NCBI GenBank assembly: GCA_023457615.1
Contig: JAEWKY010000268.1
Span: forward strand, 1-44,742
DNA: 44,742 nucleotides
Reading direction: 5' to 3'
Source: Actinomycetes bacterium
Lineage (GTDB): Bacteria > Actinomycetota > Actinomycetes > Actinomycetales > Microbacteriaceae
Position numbers and translations under genes: made by a program. The notes under the pieces are model-generated. The model had not been told where the DNA came from, did no database searches, and saw only the letters and a program-made list of their open reading frames with translations. Shown here in pieces: positions 16,649-24,579 of this stretch (the stretch's first letter is position 1; each line of letters opens with the position of its first letter).

Positions 16649-17638
16649 TCACCCCGCGAGCTTCACCAATCGGTCGAAGGCGTCGCTCAGCTCGGGCTTC
16701 ACGACCTGCCGGCGCGGGTCGGCGAGGTGCCACTCGACGATCTCGCGGGCGCCGTCGGCGAACGGGATGACGGCCTCCCATCCGGGGACGAGCCGCTTCA
16801 CGCGCGTGTTGTCGAACACGACCGAGTGCGCCTTGTCGCCGACGAGGCCCGGGCCGAGGTCCGGGAGGGCGCGGGCGATGGTGTCGGAGGCGACGTGCAC
16901 GATCTCGGGGACGACGCCCAGCGCCGCTCCCAGCAGGCCCGCGATGGCATCCCACGTGAGCACCTCGTCGCCCGTGATGTGCACGGGCGACCCGAGGGCG
17001 TGCGGGTTGCCGAGCAGCCCGACGAACGCGCGGGCGAAGTCGCGGGAGTGGGTGAGGGTCCACAGCGAGGTGCCGTCGCCGTGCACCACGACGGGGAGGC
17101 CGCGCCGCATCCGGTCGAGCGCCGTCCAGCCGCCCTCGAGCGGGATGGAGCCGCCGTCGTAGGTGTGCGACGGCCGCACGATCGTCATCGGGAACCCGGT
17201 GTCGCGGTAGGCCGCGACGAGGAGGTCCTCGCCCGCGATCTTGTCGCGCGAGTACTGCCAGTACGGGTTGCGCAGGGGCGTCGACTCGACGATCGGCAGC
17301 GCGGCGACGGGCTTCTGGTAGGCGGAGGCCGACGAGATGAAGACGTAGTGCCCCGTGCGACCGGCGAAGGTCTCGAGGTCGGCGGCGACGTGCTCGGGGG
17401 TGAAGGCGCGGAAGTTGACGACGACGTCGTACTCCGCGGAGCCGAGGGCGGCGCGCACCGACGCGGCGTCGGTCGCGTCGGCGGTGAGGGTCTGCACGCC
17501 GTCGATCGGCGGGCGCGTCGACCCGATCCCGCGCGTGAGGTGGGTGAGCTCGTCGCCTCGGGCGAGCACCTCGCGACTGCACGAGGCGCTGATCGTGCCG
17601 TTGCCGCCGAGGAACAGGATGCGCCGAGCCGTCGCCAT
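16649..17638 (-). CDS. NAD-dependent epimerase/dehydratase family protein (extended/atypical SDR)
   Basis: A 329-residue Rossmann-fold protein. The nucleotide-binding motif LFLGGNGTISASCS (about 8-21) is GGxGxxS-like, and the catalytic YxxxK is in WQYSRDKIAGED (about 128-139) after SSASAYQK. It probably acts on a nucleotide sugar or similar substrate; the exact reaction is unknown. TAGGGT (17645-17650, minus strand) sits exactly 6 nt before the ATG, so translation is likely leaderless. It is divergent from the GH43 gene, which hints at a shared carbohydrate role, but no operator is visible. Confidence 0.84.
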   Translation of the reverse strand: MATARRILFLGGNGTISASCSREVLARGDELTHLTRGIGSTRPPIDGVQTLTADATDAASVRAALGSAEYDVVVNFRAFTPEHVAADLETFAGRTGHYVFISSASAYQKPVAALPIVESTPLRNPYWQYSRDKIAGEDLLVAAYRDTGFPMTIVRPSHTYDGGSIPLEGGWTALDRMRRGLPVVVHGDGTSLWTLTHSRDFARAFVGLLGNPHALGSPVHITGDEVLTWDAIAGLLGAALGVVPEIVHVASDTIARALPDLGPGLVGDKAHSVVFDNTRVKRLVPGWEAVIPFADGAREIVEWHLADPRRQVVKPELSDAFDRLVKLAG

Positions 17639-17726
17639 CCCGCCACCCTAGACGCCGCACCGGCGCGGCGACTGGCAAGGTGGACGTCGAGGCCCGGGCG
17701 ACGCGCGGGCCGCCCGGAAGGACGAC

Positions 17727-18614
17727 ATGCCCGGTCTCGACGACATCCAGATCCGCGACCCGTTCGTGCTGCCCGACCCGGTGGCGCGCCGCTACCACCT
17801 GTTCGGCAGCACGGATCCGAACGTGTGGTCTGGGCCCGCGACGGGATTCGACACCTATTGGAGCGACGACCTCGTCGCCTGGCACGGGCCGTCGCCGGCC
17901 TTCCGGCCGAGCCCCGACTTCTGGTCGCACACCGAGTACTGGGCTCCCGAGGTGCACGTCTACGAGGGCGCCTTCTACATGTTCGCGACCTTCGTGGCGC
18001 CGGGGCGGAAGCGCGGCACGCAGGTGCTGCGGGCGGAGCGGCCGGAGGGTCCGTACGAGCCGTGGTCGGACGGACCGCTCACCCCCCGCCACTGGGAGTG
18101 CCTCGACGGCACGCTCCTCGTCGAGGACGGTGAGCCGTGGCTCGTCTTCTGTCACGAGTGGAAGGACCTCGTCGACGGCGAGATGGTCGCGGTGCGCCTC
18201 ACCCCCGACCTGCGCGGCACCGTCGGAGAGCCCGAGCGGCTCTTCGCGGCGTCGGAGGCGCCCTGGGTGCGCGTCTTCGAGCATCCCTCGGTGCCCGACG
18301 GTCAGGAGCCGTACATCACCGACGGCCCGTGGATGCACCGCACGGCGGACGGCGTGCTGCTCATGCTCTGGTCGAGCTGCGGCGCCGAGGGCTACGCGTT
18401 GAGCGTGGCGACGTCGGAATCGGGCCGGCTCGCCGGTCCCTGGCGGCAGGAGGCCGAGCCGCTCTACCCGCGCGACGGCGGCCACGGGATGCTGTTCCGA
18501 GCCTTCGACGGCACGCTGTACCTGACGCTGCACCAGCCCAACGACACCCCGAACGAGCGCGCGAGGCTCATCCGCGTCGTCGAGACGGAGGGCGGCCTCC
18601 GCCTCGCGGAGTGA
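17727..18614 (+). CDS. Glycoside hydrolase family 43 protein
   Basis: A 295-residue five-bladed beta-propeller glycosidase. Catalytic-region motifs are IRDPFVLP (base aspartate, about residue 10), YWAPEVHVYEGAFYMFA (about 71-87), WECLDGTLLVEDGEPWLVFCHEW (about 122-144) and YITDGPWMHRTADGVLLMLWSS (about 195-216), then DGGHGMLF. It has no signal peptide, so it should act in the cytoplasm on imported oligosaccharides, probably xylosides or arabinosides. GAAGGA precedes the ATG. It ends 7 bp from the convergent MFS gene. Confidence 0.87.
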   Translation: MPGLDDIQIRDPFVLPDPVARRYHLFGSTDPNVWSGPATGFDTYWSDDLVAWHGPSPAFRPSPDFWSHTEYWAPEVHVYEGAFYMFATFVAPGRKRGTQVLRAERPEGPYEPWSDGPLTPRHWECLDGTLLVEDGEPWLVFCHEWKDLVDGEMVAVRLTPDLRGTVGEPERLFAASEAPWVRVFEHPSVPDGQEPYITDGPWMHRTADGVLLMLWSSCGAEGYALSVATSESGRLAGPWRQEAEPLYPRDGGHGMLFRAFDGTLYLTLHQPNDTPNERARLIRVVETEGGLRLAE

Positions 18615-18621
18615 CCCGAGG

Positions 18622-19941
18622 CTAGGACCGCTGCGTCTCCGCCTCGACGATCGCGATCTCGGTCGTCGCGAGCTCGCGGTCGGCGGCGGAGCGTCCGTAC
18701 TCGAGCCGCAGCGGCCAGCGCCGCCGCACGAACCGCACCTTCACCTCGCGCGACCGCACGTAGAACACGGCGGCGATGAGCGCCGACACGAAGCCCGCCA
18801 GCATCCCGACCCCGAGGGCGTAGCGCGGGCCGAGGGCGTCGGCCACGTAGCCGACGACGGGTGCGCCGAGCGGCGTGCCGCCGAGGAAGATCGCGAGGTA
18901 GAGCGCCATCACGCGTCCGCGCATCGAGGGCCGGGTGGTGGTCTGCACGTAGGCGTTCGCGGTGGTCATCATCGTGAGCGAGCAGAATCCCGTCGCGACG
19001 AGGGTCGCGCCGAACACGTGGATGTCGGGCGCGAGCGCGCCGGCGCCGAGCGAGACGCCGAAGCCGAGCCCGGCGAGCGCGATCGTGCGCAGCCGCGGAC
19101 GCTCCCGTCGCGCGGCGAGCAGCGCCCCGGCGACGGACCCGATCGCGAGCACCGAGGAGAGCACGCCGAAGACGTCGGCGTCGCGGTCGAACTCGACGCG
19201 CGCCATGGTCGCGAGGAACACCGAGAAGTTGAAGCCGAAGGTGCCCATCAGGAACACCATGACCATGACGAGCAGGATGTCCGGCCGCCGGCGCACGTAC
19301 CGGATGCCGTCGCGCAGCCCGTTGCCTCGCTTCGGCCGCGCGAAGACCTCGAACTCGCGGCGACGCAGCAGCGCGAGCGCGACGAGCACGCCGAGGAACG
19401 ACGCGGCGTTGATGAGGAACACCCAGCCCGAGCCGACGGCGGCGACGAGCAGGCCGGCCACGGCGGGGCCGATGAGCCGCGCGACGTTGAACGCCGTCGC
19501 GTTGAGCGAGACCGCGTTCGAGAGCTTCTCGGCGGGCACGAGCTCGCTCACGAAGGCCTGCCGCACCGGCGCGTCGAAGGCCGACGCGACGCCGAGGGCG
19601 CCCGCGAAGACGAACACCATCCACAGCTCCACGACGCCCGTGAGCGTCAGGATGCCGAGGCCGAGTCCCAGCGCGGCCATCGTGATCTGCGTGATGAACA
19701 GGATGGTGCGGCGGTTGAAGCGGTCGGCGACGACGCCGGTGAGCGGCACCAGCAGCAGCTGGGGCGCGAAGTTGAGCGCCATCGTGACGCCGACGGCGGT
19801 CGCGTCCTCGTCCGTGAGCTGGGTGAGCACGAGCCAGTCCTGGGCGATGCGCTGCATCCAGGCGCCGGTGTTCGACACGAGCGCGCCGCCGAACCACAGC
19901 CGGTAGTTGCGCACGCTCAGCGAGCGGAACATCGCACTCAC
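18622..19941 (-). CDS. MFS transporter (EntS/MFS_3-like exporter)
   Basis: A 439-residue, roughly 12-segment major facilitator. The N-terminus FRSLSVRNYRLWFGGALVSNTGAWMQ and loop VVADRFNRRTILF are typical of the MFS_3 group, which includes drug and siderophore exporters. A long charged C-terminal tail (about 405-439) is cytosolic. The GTG start at 19941 overlaps the MarR stop as GTGA, so the transporter is translationally coupled to a MarR regulator. That is the usual arrangement for an inducible efflux pump; the substrate is unknown. Confidence 0.88.
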   Translation of the reverse strand: MSAMFRSLSVRNYRLWFGGALVSNTGAWMQRIAQDWLVLTQLTDEDATAVGVTMALNFAPQLLLVPLTGVVADRFNRRTILFITQITMAALGLGLGILTLTGVVELWMVFVFAGALGVASAFDAPVRQAFVSELVPAEKLSNAVSLNATAFNVARLIGPAVAGLLVAAVGSGWVFLINAASFLGVLVALALLRRREFEVFARPKRGNGLRDGIRYVRRRPDILLVMVMVFLMGTFGFNFSVFLATMARVEFDRDADVFGVLSSVLAIGSVAGALLAARRERPRLRTIALAGLGFGVSLGAGALAPDIHVFGATLVATGFCSLTMMTTANAYVQTTTRPSMRGRVMALYLAIFLGGTPLGAPVVGYVADALGPRYALGVGMLAGFVSALIAAVFYVRSREVKVRFVRRRWPLRLEYGRSAADRELATTEIAIVEAETQRS

Positions 19942-20363
19942 GGCGCGAGGAGCTTCCGCAGCAGGGGCGCCGCGGCGAGGAGCGTCGCGCGCTCGGCGGG
20001 CTCGAGCGCGTCGAGCCGCTGCGAGAACCAGGCGGCACGCAGCCGCGTCGTCTCGGCGAGGAGCGCGCGGGCCGCGGGCGTCAGCTCGACGCGCACCTTG
20101 CGGGCGTCGTCGCCCGACTTCGAGCGGGTCACGAAGCCCGACTGCTCGAGGCCGTTGAGCGTGCGGTTCATCGACGGCGGGGTGACGTGCTCGAGCGCGG
20201 CGAGCTCGCTCGGGATGAGCGGCCCGCGACCGTGGAGGTGCATGAGCACGGCGAGCTGCGTGTCGCCCATGAGGTCGTCCCCGCGGTTGTTGCGGATGCC
20301 GCGGGCGACCTGCTGCAGCACGATGCGGAGGTCGTCCTCGGCGTTCCGCTCGGCCTCCGTCAT
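19938..20363 (-). CDS. MarR family transcriptional regulator
   Basis: A 141-residue winged helix-turn-helix protein. The DNA-binding part includes LIPSELAALEHVTPPSMNRTLNGLEQSGFVTR and the wing SGDDARKVRVELT. Two ATGs are possible: 20381 (six codons longer) and 20363. I chose 20363 because a TACGCT box (20370-20375, minus strand) lies exactly 6 nt upstream. The palindrome at 20381-20393 then falls between -10 and -35, as expected for autorepression. It is coupled to the downstream MFS gene, its likely target. Confidence 0.86.
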   Translation of the reverse strand: MTEAERNAEDDLRIVLQQVARGIRNNRGDDLMGDTQLAVLMHLHGRGPLIPSELAALEHVTPPSMNRTLNGLEQSGFVTRSKSGDDARKVRVELTPAARALLAETTRLRAAWFSQRLDALEPAERATLLAAAPLLRKLLAP

Positions 20364-20380
20364 ATCGTAAGCGTAGCTCA

Positions 20381-20393
20381 TTAGCCAGGCTAA
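20381..20393. promoter_or_regulatory. Candidate MarR operator
   Basis: TTAGCC-A-GGCTAA is a perfect 6-bp-arm inverted repeat in the gap between the MarR gene and the alpha/beta hydrolase. It lies in the promoter spacer of the MarR-MFS operon and about 24 bp upstream of the hydrolase -10 box, so one site may control both directions. Confidence 0.6.
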
Positions 20394-20428
20394 CTGTCTG
20401 CGGGGCGTGCGGGTTCTACGATGAGCGC

Positions 20429-21301
20429 ATGCCGAAGTTCACCGCGACGCGCGACGATCGCACCTTCGTCGACGCCGAGGGCGTCACGATCCACTACTAC
20501 GCGTGGCAGGTGGGCAAGCCGAAGGGCGTCGTGCAGATCGTGCACGGCGTCGGCGAGTACGCGACGCGCTACGAGCACGTCGCGCAGGCGCTCGTCGACG
20601 CCGGCTACTCGGTCTACGCGGAGGACCACCGCGGGCACGGGCGCACGGGCGTGCAGCAGTGGGACGGCGACCTCGCCCAGCTCGGCCGGCTCGGGCCCGG
20701 CGGCGTGCGCGCGACGATCGCCGGCATCCGGAAGCTCGCCGGCATCGTCCGCGACGAGAATCCCGGGCTCCCGCTCGTGCTGCTCGGGCAGAGCCTCGGC
20801 TCGATCTTCGGCCAGATGATGCTCAACGACGACTCGACGCTCTACGACGCCGCGGTGCTCGCGGCCCCGGCATATCGCACCCTGCGTCACATGAACGGCG
20901 GAGATCTCGCGAAGCGGCACCGCACGCCCGGCGGTCCGGGCACCGAGTGGCTGAGCCGCGATCCCGACGTCTGGACCCGGTTCGCCGACGACCCGCTCAC
21001 GTTCGACGCGAAGGTGCTCAAGCTGTTCGGGCTGCGCGACACCCTGCGGCTGCTCGGACGTCCGCGCAGGATCGCCCACGACCTGCCGCTGCTGCTCATC
21101 CTCGGCACGGAGGACACCCTCGGCGGGCCGCGCAGCGTCGAGCTGCTCGCGGCCGCCTACCGCACGCGCGGCGGCCTCACCGACGTGACCGTGCAGAGCT
21201 ACGAGGGCGGTCGCCACGAGATGTTCCACGAGACCAACCGCGACGAGGTGCTCGCCGACCTCGTCGCCTGGCTCGACGCGAAGGTGCCTACCGCAGGATG
21301 A
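20429..21301 (+). CDS. Alpha/beta hydrolase (monoacylglycerol lipase-like serine hydrolase)
   Basis: A 290-residue alpha/beta hydrolase of the Hydrolase_4 (lysophospholipase/monoacylglycerol lipase) type. The oxyanion-side motif is VHGVGEYATRYEHVA (about 38-52), EDHRGHGRT is at about 69-77, and the nucleophile elbow is GQSLGS (about 118-123). The aspartate is probably in GTEDTLGG (about 228-235) and the histidine in GGRHEMFHE (about 260). The natural ester substrate is unknown. TACGAT (20417-20422) lies 6 nt before the ATG, suggesting leaderless translation. Its last 14 nt overlap the end of the convergent helicase gene. Confidence 0.86.
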   Translation: MPKFTATRDDRTFVDAEGVTIHYYAWQVGKPKGVVQIVHGVGEYATRYEHVAQALVDAGYSVYAEDHRGHGRTGVQQWDGDLAQLGRLGPGGVRATIAGIRKLAGIVRDENPGLPLVLLGQSLGSIFGQMMLNDDSTLYDAAVLAAPAYRTLRHMNGGDLAKRHRTPGGPGTEWLSRDPDVWTRFADDPLTFDAKVLKLFGLRDTLRLLGRPRRIAHDLPLLLILGTEDTLGGPRSVELLAAAYRTRGGLTDVTVQSYEGGRHEMFHETNRDEVLADLVAWLDAKVPTAG

Positions 21302-23408
21302 CGAGGCGCTGCGTCGCACGCGTCATCGCGACGTACTGATCCACCGCGCCGAACTGCTCCGGGCGCACGAGCACGACGAGATCGAACTCGAGTCCCTTCG
21401 CGGTCGCCGGATCGAGCGACGACACCCGCGGCCGCGGCGCGAAGCCCGGGTCGCCGATCACGCACGCCACCCCGTCGTCGTGCGTCGACATCCACTCCTC
21501 GAGCAGCGCGTCGAGCTCGTCGACGCCGCCGTGGTGCACCGGGATGCCGGAGCTGCGGATCGAGGTCGGCACGTTCGCGTCGGGGAGGGCCGCGAGGATG
21601 ACCGGCGCCGCCTCGGCCATGACCTCCTCGGGCGTGCGGTAGTTGATCGTGAGGGCCGACTGCTCGACGTCGTCGAGGCCGATCCGCGCGAGCCGCTCGC
21701 GCCACGTCTCCGGGAAGCCCCGTCGGGCCTGCGCGCGGTCGCCGACGATCGTGAAGCTAAGGGACGGGCAGCGGCGCAGCAGCATCGCCCACTCCGCATC
21801 GGTGAGCTCCTGCGCCTCGTCGACGACGACGTGCGCGAAGGGTCCCGCGAGCGGGTCCCGGTCGAGGGTCGAGAGGCCCGCCTCGTCGATGAGGGAGTGC
21901 TGCGCGTCCTCGCCGCGCAGCATCGTCGAGAGCAGCAGCTCGCTGTCGTCGCCCGCGATGAGGTCGTCGACGACACGCTCCATCGTCGCCCGCCGGTGCG
22001 CGAGCTCGGCCTGGCGGCGCCGGGCGATGCGGGCGGCCTCGGGGTCGCCGATGCGCAGCCGCGCGGCGTCGAGCAGCGGGAGATCGGCGTCGGTCCAGGC
22101 CCGCGCCTCCTCGCGCGTGAGCGTCGCGATCTCCTCGGACGTGAGGTCGGGCGCGCACGCGCGCAGGTAGCCCGGCACGCCGAGCAGGTCGGCGGCGACC
22201 CCCACGGGATCGAGCAGCGGCCAGGACCGGTGGAAGGCCCGGCGCAGGTCGCCCGCCCGCAGGAGGGGCTCGAGCTCGTCGACATCCACCTCTCCCCCGG
22301 CGTCGGCGAGGCGGGTCGCGACGATCTCGACGAGCTCGCGCCACACCTCCTCGCGCGCCTCGTTGTGCGACGACGACGGATCGGCGATCCCGAACGCGTC
22401 GGCCCAGTCGTCGGCGGTGAGCCGCACGGGTCCCCACTCCGAGCCGAACACCGTCGCCGACTCCGGCGGCCGCTCGTACCGGCGCACCGCGGCGTCGAGC
22501 GCTCTCTCGAGCACGCCGCTCTCCTTGAGCCGCCGCGTCGCGGGGTCGGACTCGACGGCCGCCGTGGCGCCCTCGGGCACGAGGTCGCGCAGCGTGCAGG
22601 TGCGCACCCCGTCCTCCCCGAGGCTCGGCAGCACGTCGGCGACGTAGTCGAGGTAGGCGGGGCTCGGACCGACGACGAGCACGCCGCCGCGGCGCCGTCC
22701 GACGCGCGGGTCGGAGTAGAGCAGGTAGGCGGCGCGGTGCAGCGCGACGACCGTCTTGCCCGTGCCGGGACCGCCGTCGATCACGCGGGCGCCCGCCGAC
22801 CCGGCGCGGATGATCGCATCCTGGTCGGCCTGGATGGTGCCGAGCACGTCGCGCATCCGTGACGACCGGCCCGCGCCGAGGCTCGCGAGGAACGCCGACT
22901 GGTCGTCGAGCGCGGCGCGGTTCGTCAGGCCGTCCTCGGTGAAGACCTCGTCCCAGTAGTCGGTGACGCGTCCGCCGGTCCAGCGGTAGCGGCGGCGGCT
23001 CGCGAGACCCATCGGCTGCGCGTGGGTCGCGCCGAAGAACGGTTCGGCGGCGGGGGCGCGCCAGTCGATGAGCAGCTGATCTCCGGACGCGTCGGAGAGC
23101 CCGAGCCGTCCGATGTAGAGGGTCGCGCCGTCGGCGGCCACCATCCTGCCGAGCGTGAGGTCGACCCCGTAGCGGCGCAGCATCCCGAGCCGGGCGGTGA
23201 CGCGGTGGATCTCCTGGTCGCGGTCGCTGCGCTCCTGCCCCTCGCCGTCGCCGTCGTCGAGCAGCAGCGTCTCGTCGCGGCGCGCCTCGAGATCGGCGAT
23301 CGCGCGCGCGAGGGTCTCGGCGATGCGCGTGAAATGCCGCTCGTCGGCATCGATGAGCGCCGGATCGCGCTTCGCGGCGAGGCGCTCGGACAGGTCGAAG
23401 AGTGGCAC
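21288..23408 (-). CDS. helR: HelD/HelR-like UvrD-family ATPase (RNA polymerase recycling / rifamycin protection)
   Basis: A 706-residue superfamily 1 helicase-like protein. It has an N-terminal helical segment (about 10-60), Walker A GGPGTGKT (about 210-220), VVDEAQELTDAEW (Walker B), INYRTPEEVM (motif IV region) and the C-terminal VAMTRATQRLVILR. Overall it matches actinobacterial HelD, which removes or recycles stalled RNA polymerase; the HelR branch protects polymerase from rifamycins. The HelR assignment rests on the inverted repeat upstream. Start chosen as GTG 23408: the longer TTG-started frame would begin inside that element. CAGGAT (23417-23422, minus strand) is a possible -10. Confidence 0.82.
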   Translation of the reverse strand: MPLFDLSERLAAKRDPALIDADERHFTRIAETLARAIADLEARRDETLLLDDGDGEGQERSDRDQEIHRVTARLGMLRRYGVDLTLGRMVAADGATLYIGRLGLSDASGDQLLIDWRAPAAEPFFGATHAQPMGLASRRRYRWTGGRVTDYWDEVFTEDGLTNRAALDDQSAFLASLGAGRSSRMRDVLGTIQADQDAIIRAGSAGARVIDGGPGTGKTVVALHRAAYLLYSDPRVGRRRGGVLVVGPSPAYLDYVADVLPSLGEDGVRTCTLRDLVPEGATAAVESDPATRRLKESGVLERALDAAVRRYERPPESATVFGSEWGPVRLTADDWADAFGIADPSSSHNEAREEVWRELVEIVATRLADAGGEVDVDELEPLLRAGDLRRAFHRSWPLLDPVGVAADLLGVPGYLRACAPDLTSEEIATLTREEARAWTDADLPLLDAARLRIGDPEAARIARRRQAELAHRRATMERVVDDLIAGDDSELLLSTMLRGEDAQHSLIDEAGLSTLDRDPLAGPFAHVVVDEAQELTDAEWAMLLRRCPSLSFTIVGDRAQARRGFPETWRERLARIGLDDVEQSALTINYRTPEEVMAEAAPVILAALPDANVPTSIRSSGIPVHHGGVDELDALLEEWMSTHDDGVACVIGDPGFAPRPRVSSLDPATAKGLEFDLVVLVRPEQFGAVDQYVAMTRATQRLVILR

Positions 23409-23432
23409 GAGGGTCGATCCTGCCCCATCCCC

Positions 23433-23454
23433 GGGGCCTTGCGGCAAGCCGGGG
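23433..23454. promoter_or_regulatory. Candidate rifamycin-associated element (RAE) between helR and lplA
   Basis: Inverted repeat with perfect core CTTGC-G-GCAAG (23438-23448) inside GGGG...GGGG flanks, closely resembling the published RAE as I remember it. It overlaps candidate -35 hexamers for both directions: TTGCGG (23439-23444, plus) and TTGCCG (23442-23447, minus). Each lies 19 nt from its candidate -10. In other actinobacteria this element marks rifamycin-inducible genes, including helR. Confidence 0.68.
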
Positions 23455-23472
23455 GTCGGCGCATACTCTTAG

Positions 23473-23505
23473 ATGGAGGGAGCGGAATCCGCCCCTCTTT
23501 TTTGA
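23473..23505 (+). CDS. Possible 10-codon leader peptide (MEGAESAPLF)
   Basis: A tiny frame, ATG to TGA, directly after a -10-like TACTCT (23464-23469). Its whole length coincides with the terminator hairpin and T-run below. Its TGA overlaps the ATG of a second mini-frame of four codons (23505-23519, MPAR), whose stop falls inside the lplA ribosome site. The arrangement resembles upstream frames that control attenuation, but frames this short arise by chance, so coding is unproven. Confidence 0.3.
   Translation: MEGAESAPLF
23475..23503 (+). terminator. Intrinsic-terminator-like hairpin in the lplA leader
   Basis: The stem pairs 23475-23485 with 23489-23498 (about 10 pairs, one bulged A at 23481, loop AAT), followed by six T residues (23498-23503). 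It is oriented for plus-strand transcripts. No plus-strand gene ends upstream (helR runs the other way), so it would act on the leader of lplA-hmuUV, as an attenuator. Confidence 0.7.
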
Positions 23506-23525
23506 TGCCCGCGAGGTGAGTCAGC

Positions 23526-24575
23526 ATGCACGGAGAGTTCAAGGTCCCGGGCGGCAAGCTCGTCGTCGTCGACCTCGACGTGCGCGACGGCCGGCTCGCC
23601 GACGTGCGGCTCTCGGGCGACTTCTTCCTCGAGCCCGACGACGCCCTGCCGCTCATCGACGCGGCCCTCACCGGGCTCCCCGTCGCCTCCGACGCGGCGA
23701 CGATCGCCGCCGCCGTCACCGCGACGCTCCCCGAGGGCGCCGTGCTGCTCGGCTTCTCGGCGGAGGCCGTCGCGACCGCCGTGCGCCGGGCGCTCCAGCA
23801 CGCCACGTCGTGGAGCGACTACGCGTGGGAGCTCGTGCGTCCGGGGCCGCTCGAGCCGCTGATGCACCTCGCGCTCGACCAGGTGCTCGCCGAAGAGGTC
23901 GGCGAGGGCCGCCGCGCCCCCACGCTGCGCTTCTGGGAGTGGGCCTCGCCCGCCGTCGTCATCGGATCGTTCCAGTCGGTGAAGAACGAGGTGGATGCCG
24001 ACAACGCCGCGCGCTACGGCTTCCCCGTCGTGCGCCGCATCTCCGGCGGCGGAGCCATGTTCATCGAGCCGCCCGGCGCGGTGACGTATTCGATCTACGC
24101 CCCGGCCGACCTCGTGCAGGGGATGACCTTCGCCGACTCGTACGCCTTCCTCGACGAGTGGGCCGTGCAGGCCCTGCAGAGCCTCGGCATCGACGCCGCC
24201 TACGTGCCGCTCAACGACATCGCGTCGCCGACCGGCAAGATCGGCGGCGCGGCGCAGAAGCGTCTCGGCAACGGCGGGGTGCTGCACCACGTCACGATGG
24301 CGTACGACATGGACGGCGCGCGCATGGCCGAGGTGCTGCGCATCGGGCGCGAGAAGCTCAGCGACAAGGGCACGAAGTCGGCCGCGAAGCGCGTCGACCC
24401 GCTGCGCTCGCAGACCGGGCTCGCACGCGACGAGATCATCGAGCGGATGATCGCGACCTTCCGCGCGGCGCACGGCCTCGCCGACGGCGCCCTCACGGAC
24501 TTCGAGATCGCGCGGGCGCACGAGCTCGTCGCGTCGAAGTTCGGCACCGACGAGTGGCTCCACCGGGTGCCCTGA
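23526..24575 (+). CDS. lplA: Lipoate-protein ligase with N-terminal accessory domain
   Basis: A 349-residue two-domain protein. Residues about 1-85 resemble the accessory domain that lies at the C-terminus of E. coli LplA (or is a separate LplB protein in archaea), here permuted to the front. Residues about 95-345 are the BPL/LplA/LipB catalytic domain with VVRRISGGGAMF (lipoate pocket) and TGKIGGAAQKR, containing the catalytic lysine. It should adenylate lipoate or octanoate and load it on lipoyl domains such as E2 at 1-264. AGGTGA precedes the ATG by 6 nt. It heads an operon with hmuU-hmuV. Confidence 0.86.
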   Translation: MHGEFKVPGGKLVVVDLDVRDGRLADVRLSGDFFLEPDDALPLIDAALTGLPVASDAATIAAAVTATLPEGAVLLGFSAEAVATAVRRALQHATSWSDYAWELVRPGPLEPLMHLALDQVLAEEVGEGRRAPTLRFWEWASPAVVIGSFQSVKNEVDADNAARYGFPVVRRISGGGAMFIEPPGAVTYSIYAPADLVQGMTFADSYAFLDEWAVQALQSLGIDAAYVPLNDIASPTGKIGGAAQKRLGNGGVLHHVTMAYDMDGARMAEVLRIGREKLSDKGTKSAAKRVDPLRSQTGLARDEIIERMIATFRAAHGLADGALTDFEIARAHELVASKFGTDEWLHRVP

Positions 24576-24579
24576 CACC

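Noticed and set aside
18180..18350. GH43 acid residue apparently changed from Glu to Asp (TDGPW)
   Set aside because: As I recall, homologues of this subgroup commonly carry TDGP here, so it is not a sign of inactivation.
20381..20393. TTAGCCAGGCTAA as an iron box
   Set aside because: The arms resemble half of a DtxR site but the full AGG...CCT pattern is missing, and the context (MarR gene) points to a MarR operator.
23409..23447. TTG-started N-terminal extension of the helR protein
   Set aside because: It would begin inside the inverted repeat and promoter region, and the extra residues look non-coding. The GTG at 23408 fits the promoter better.
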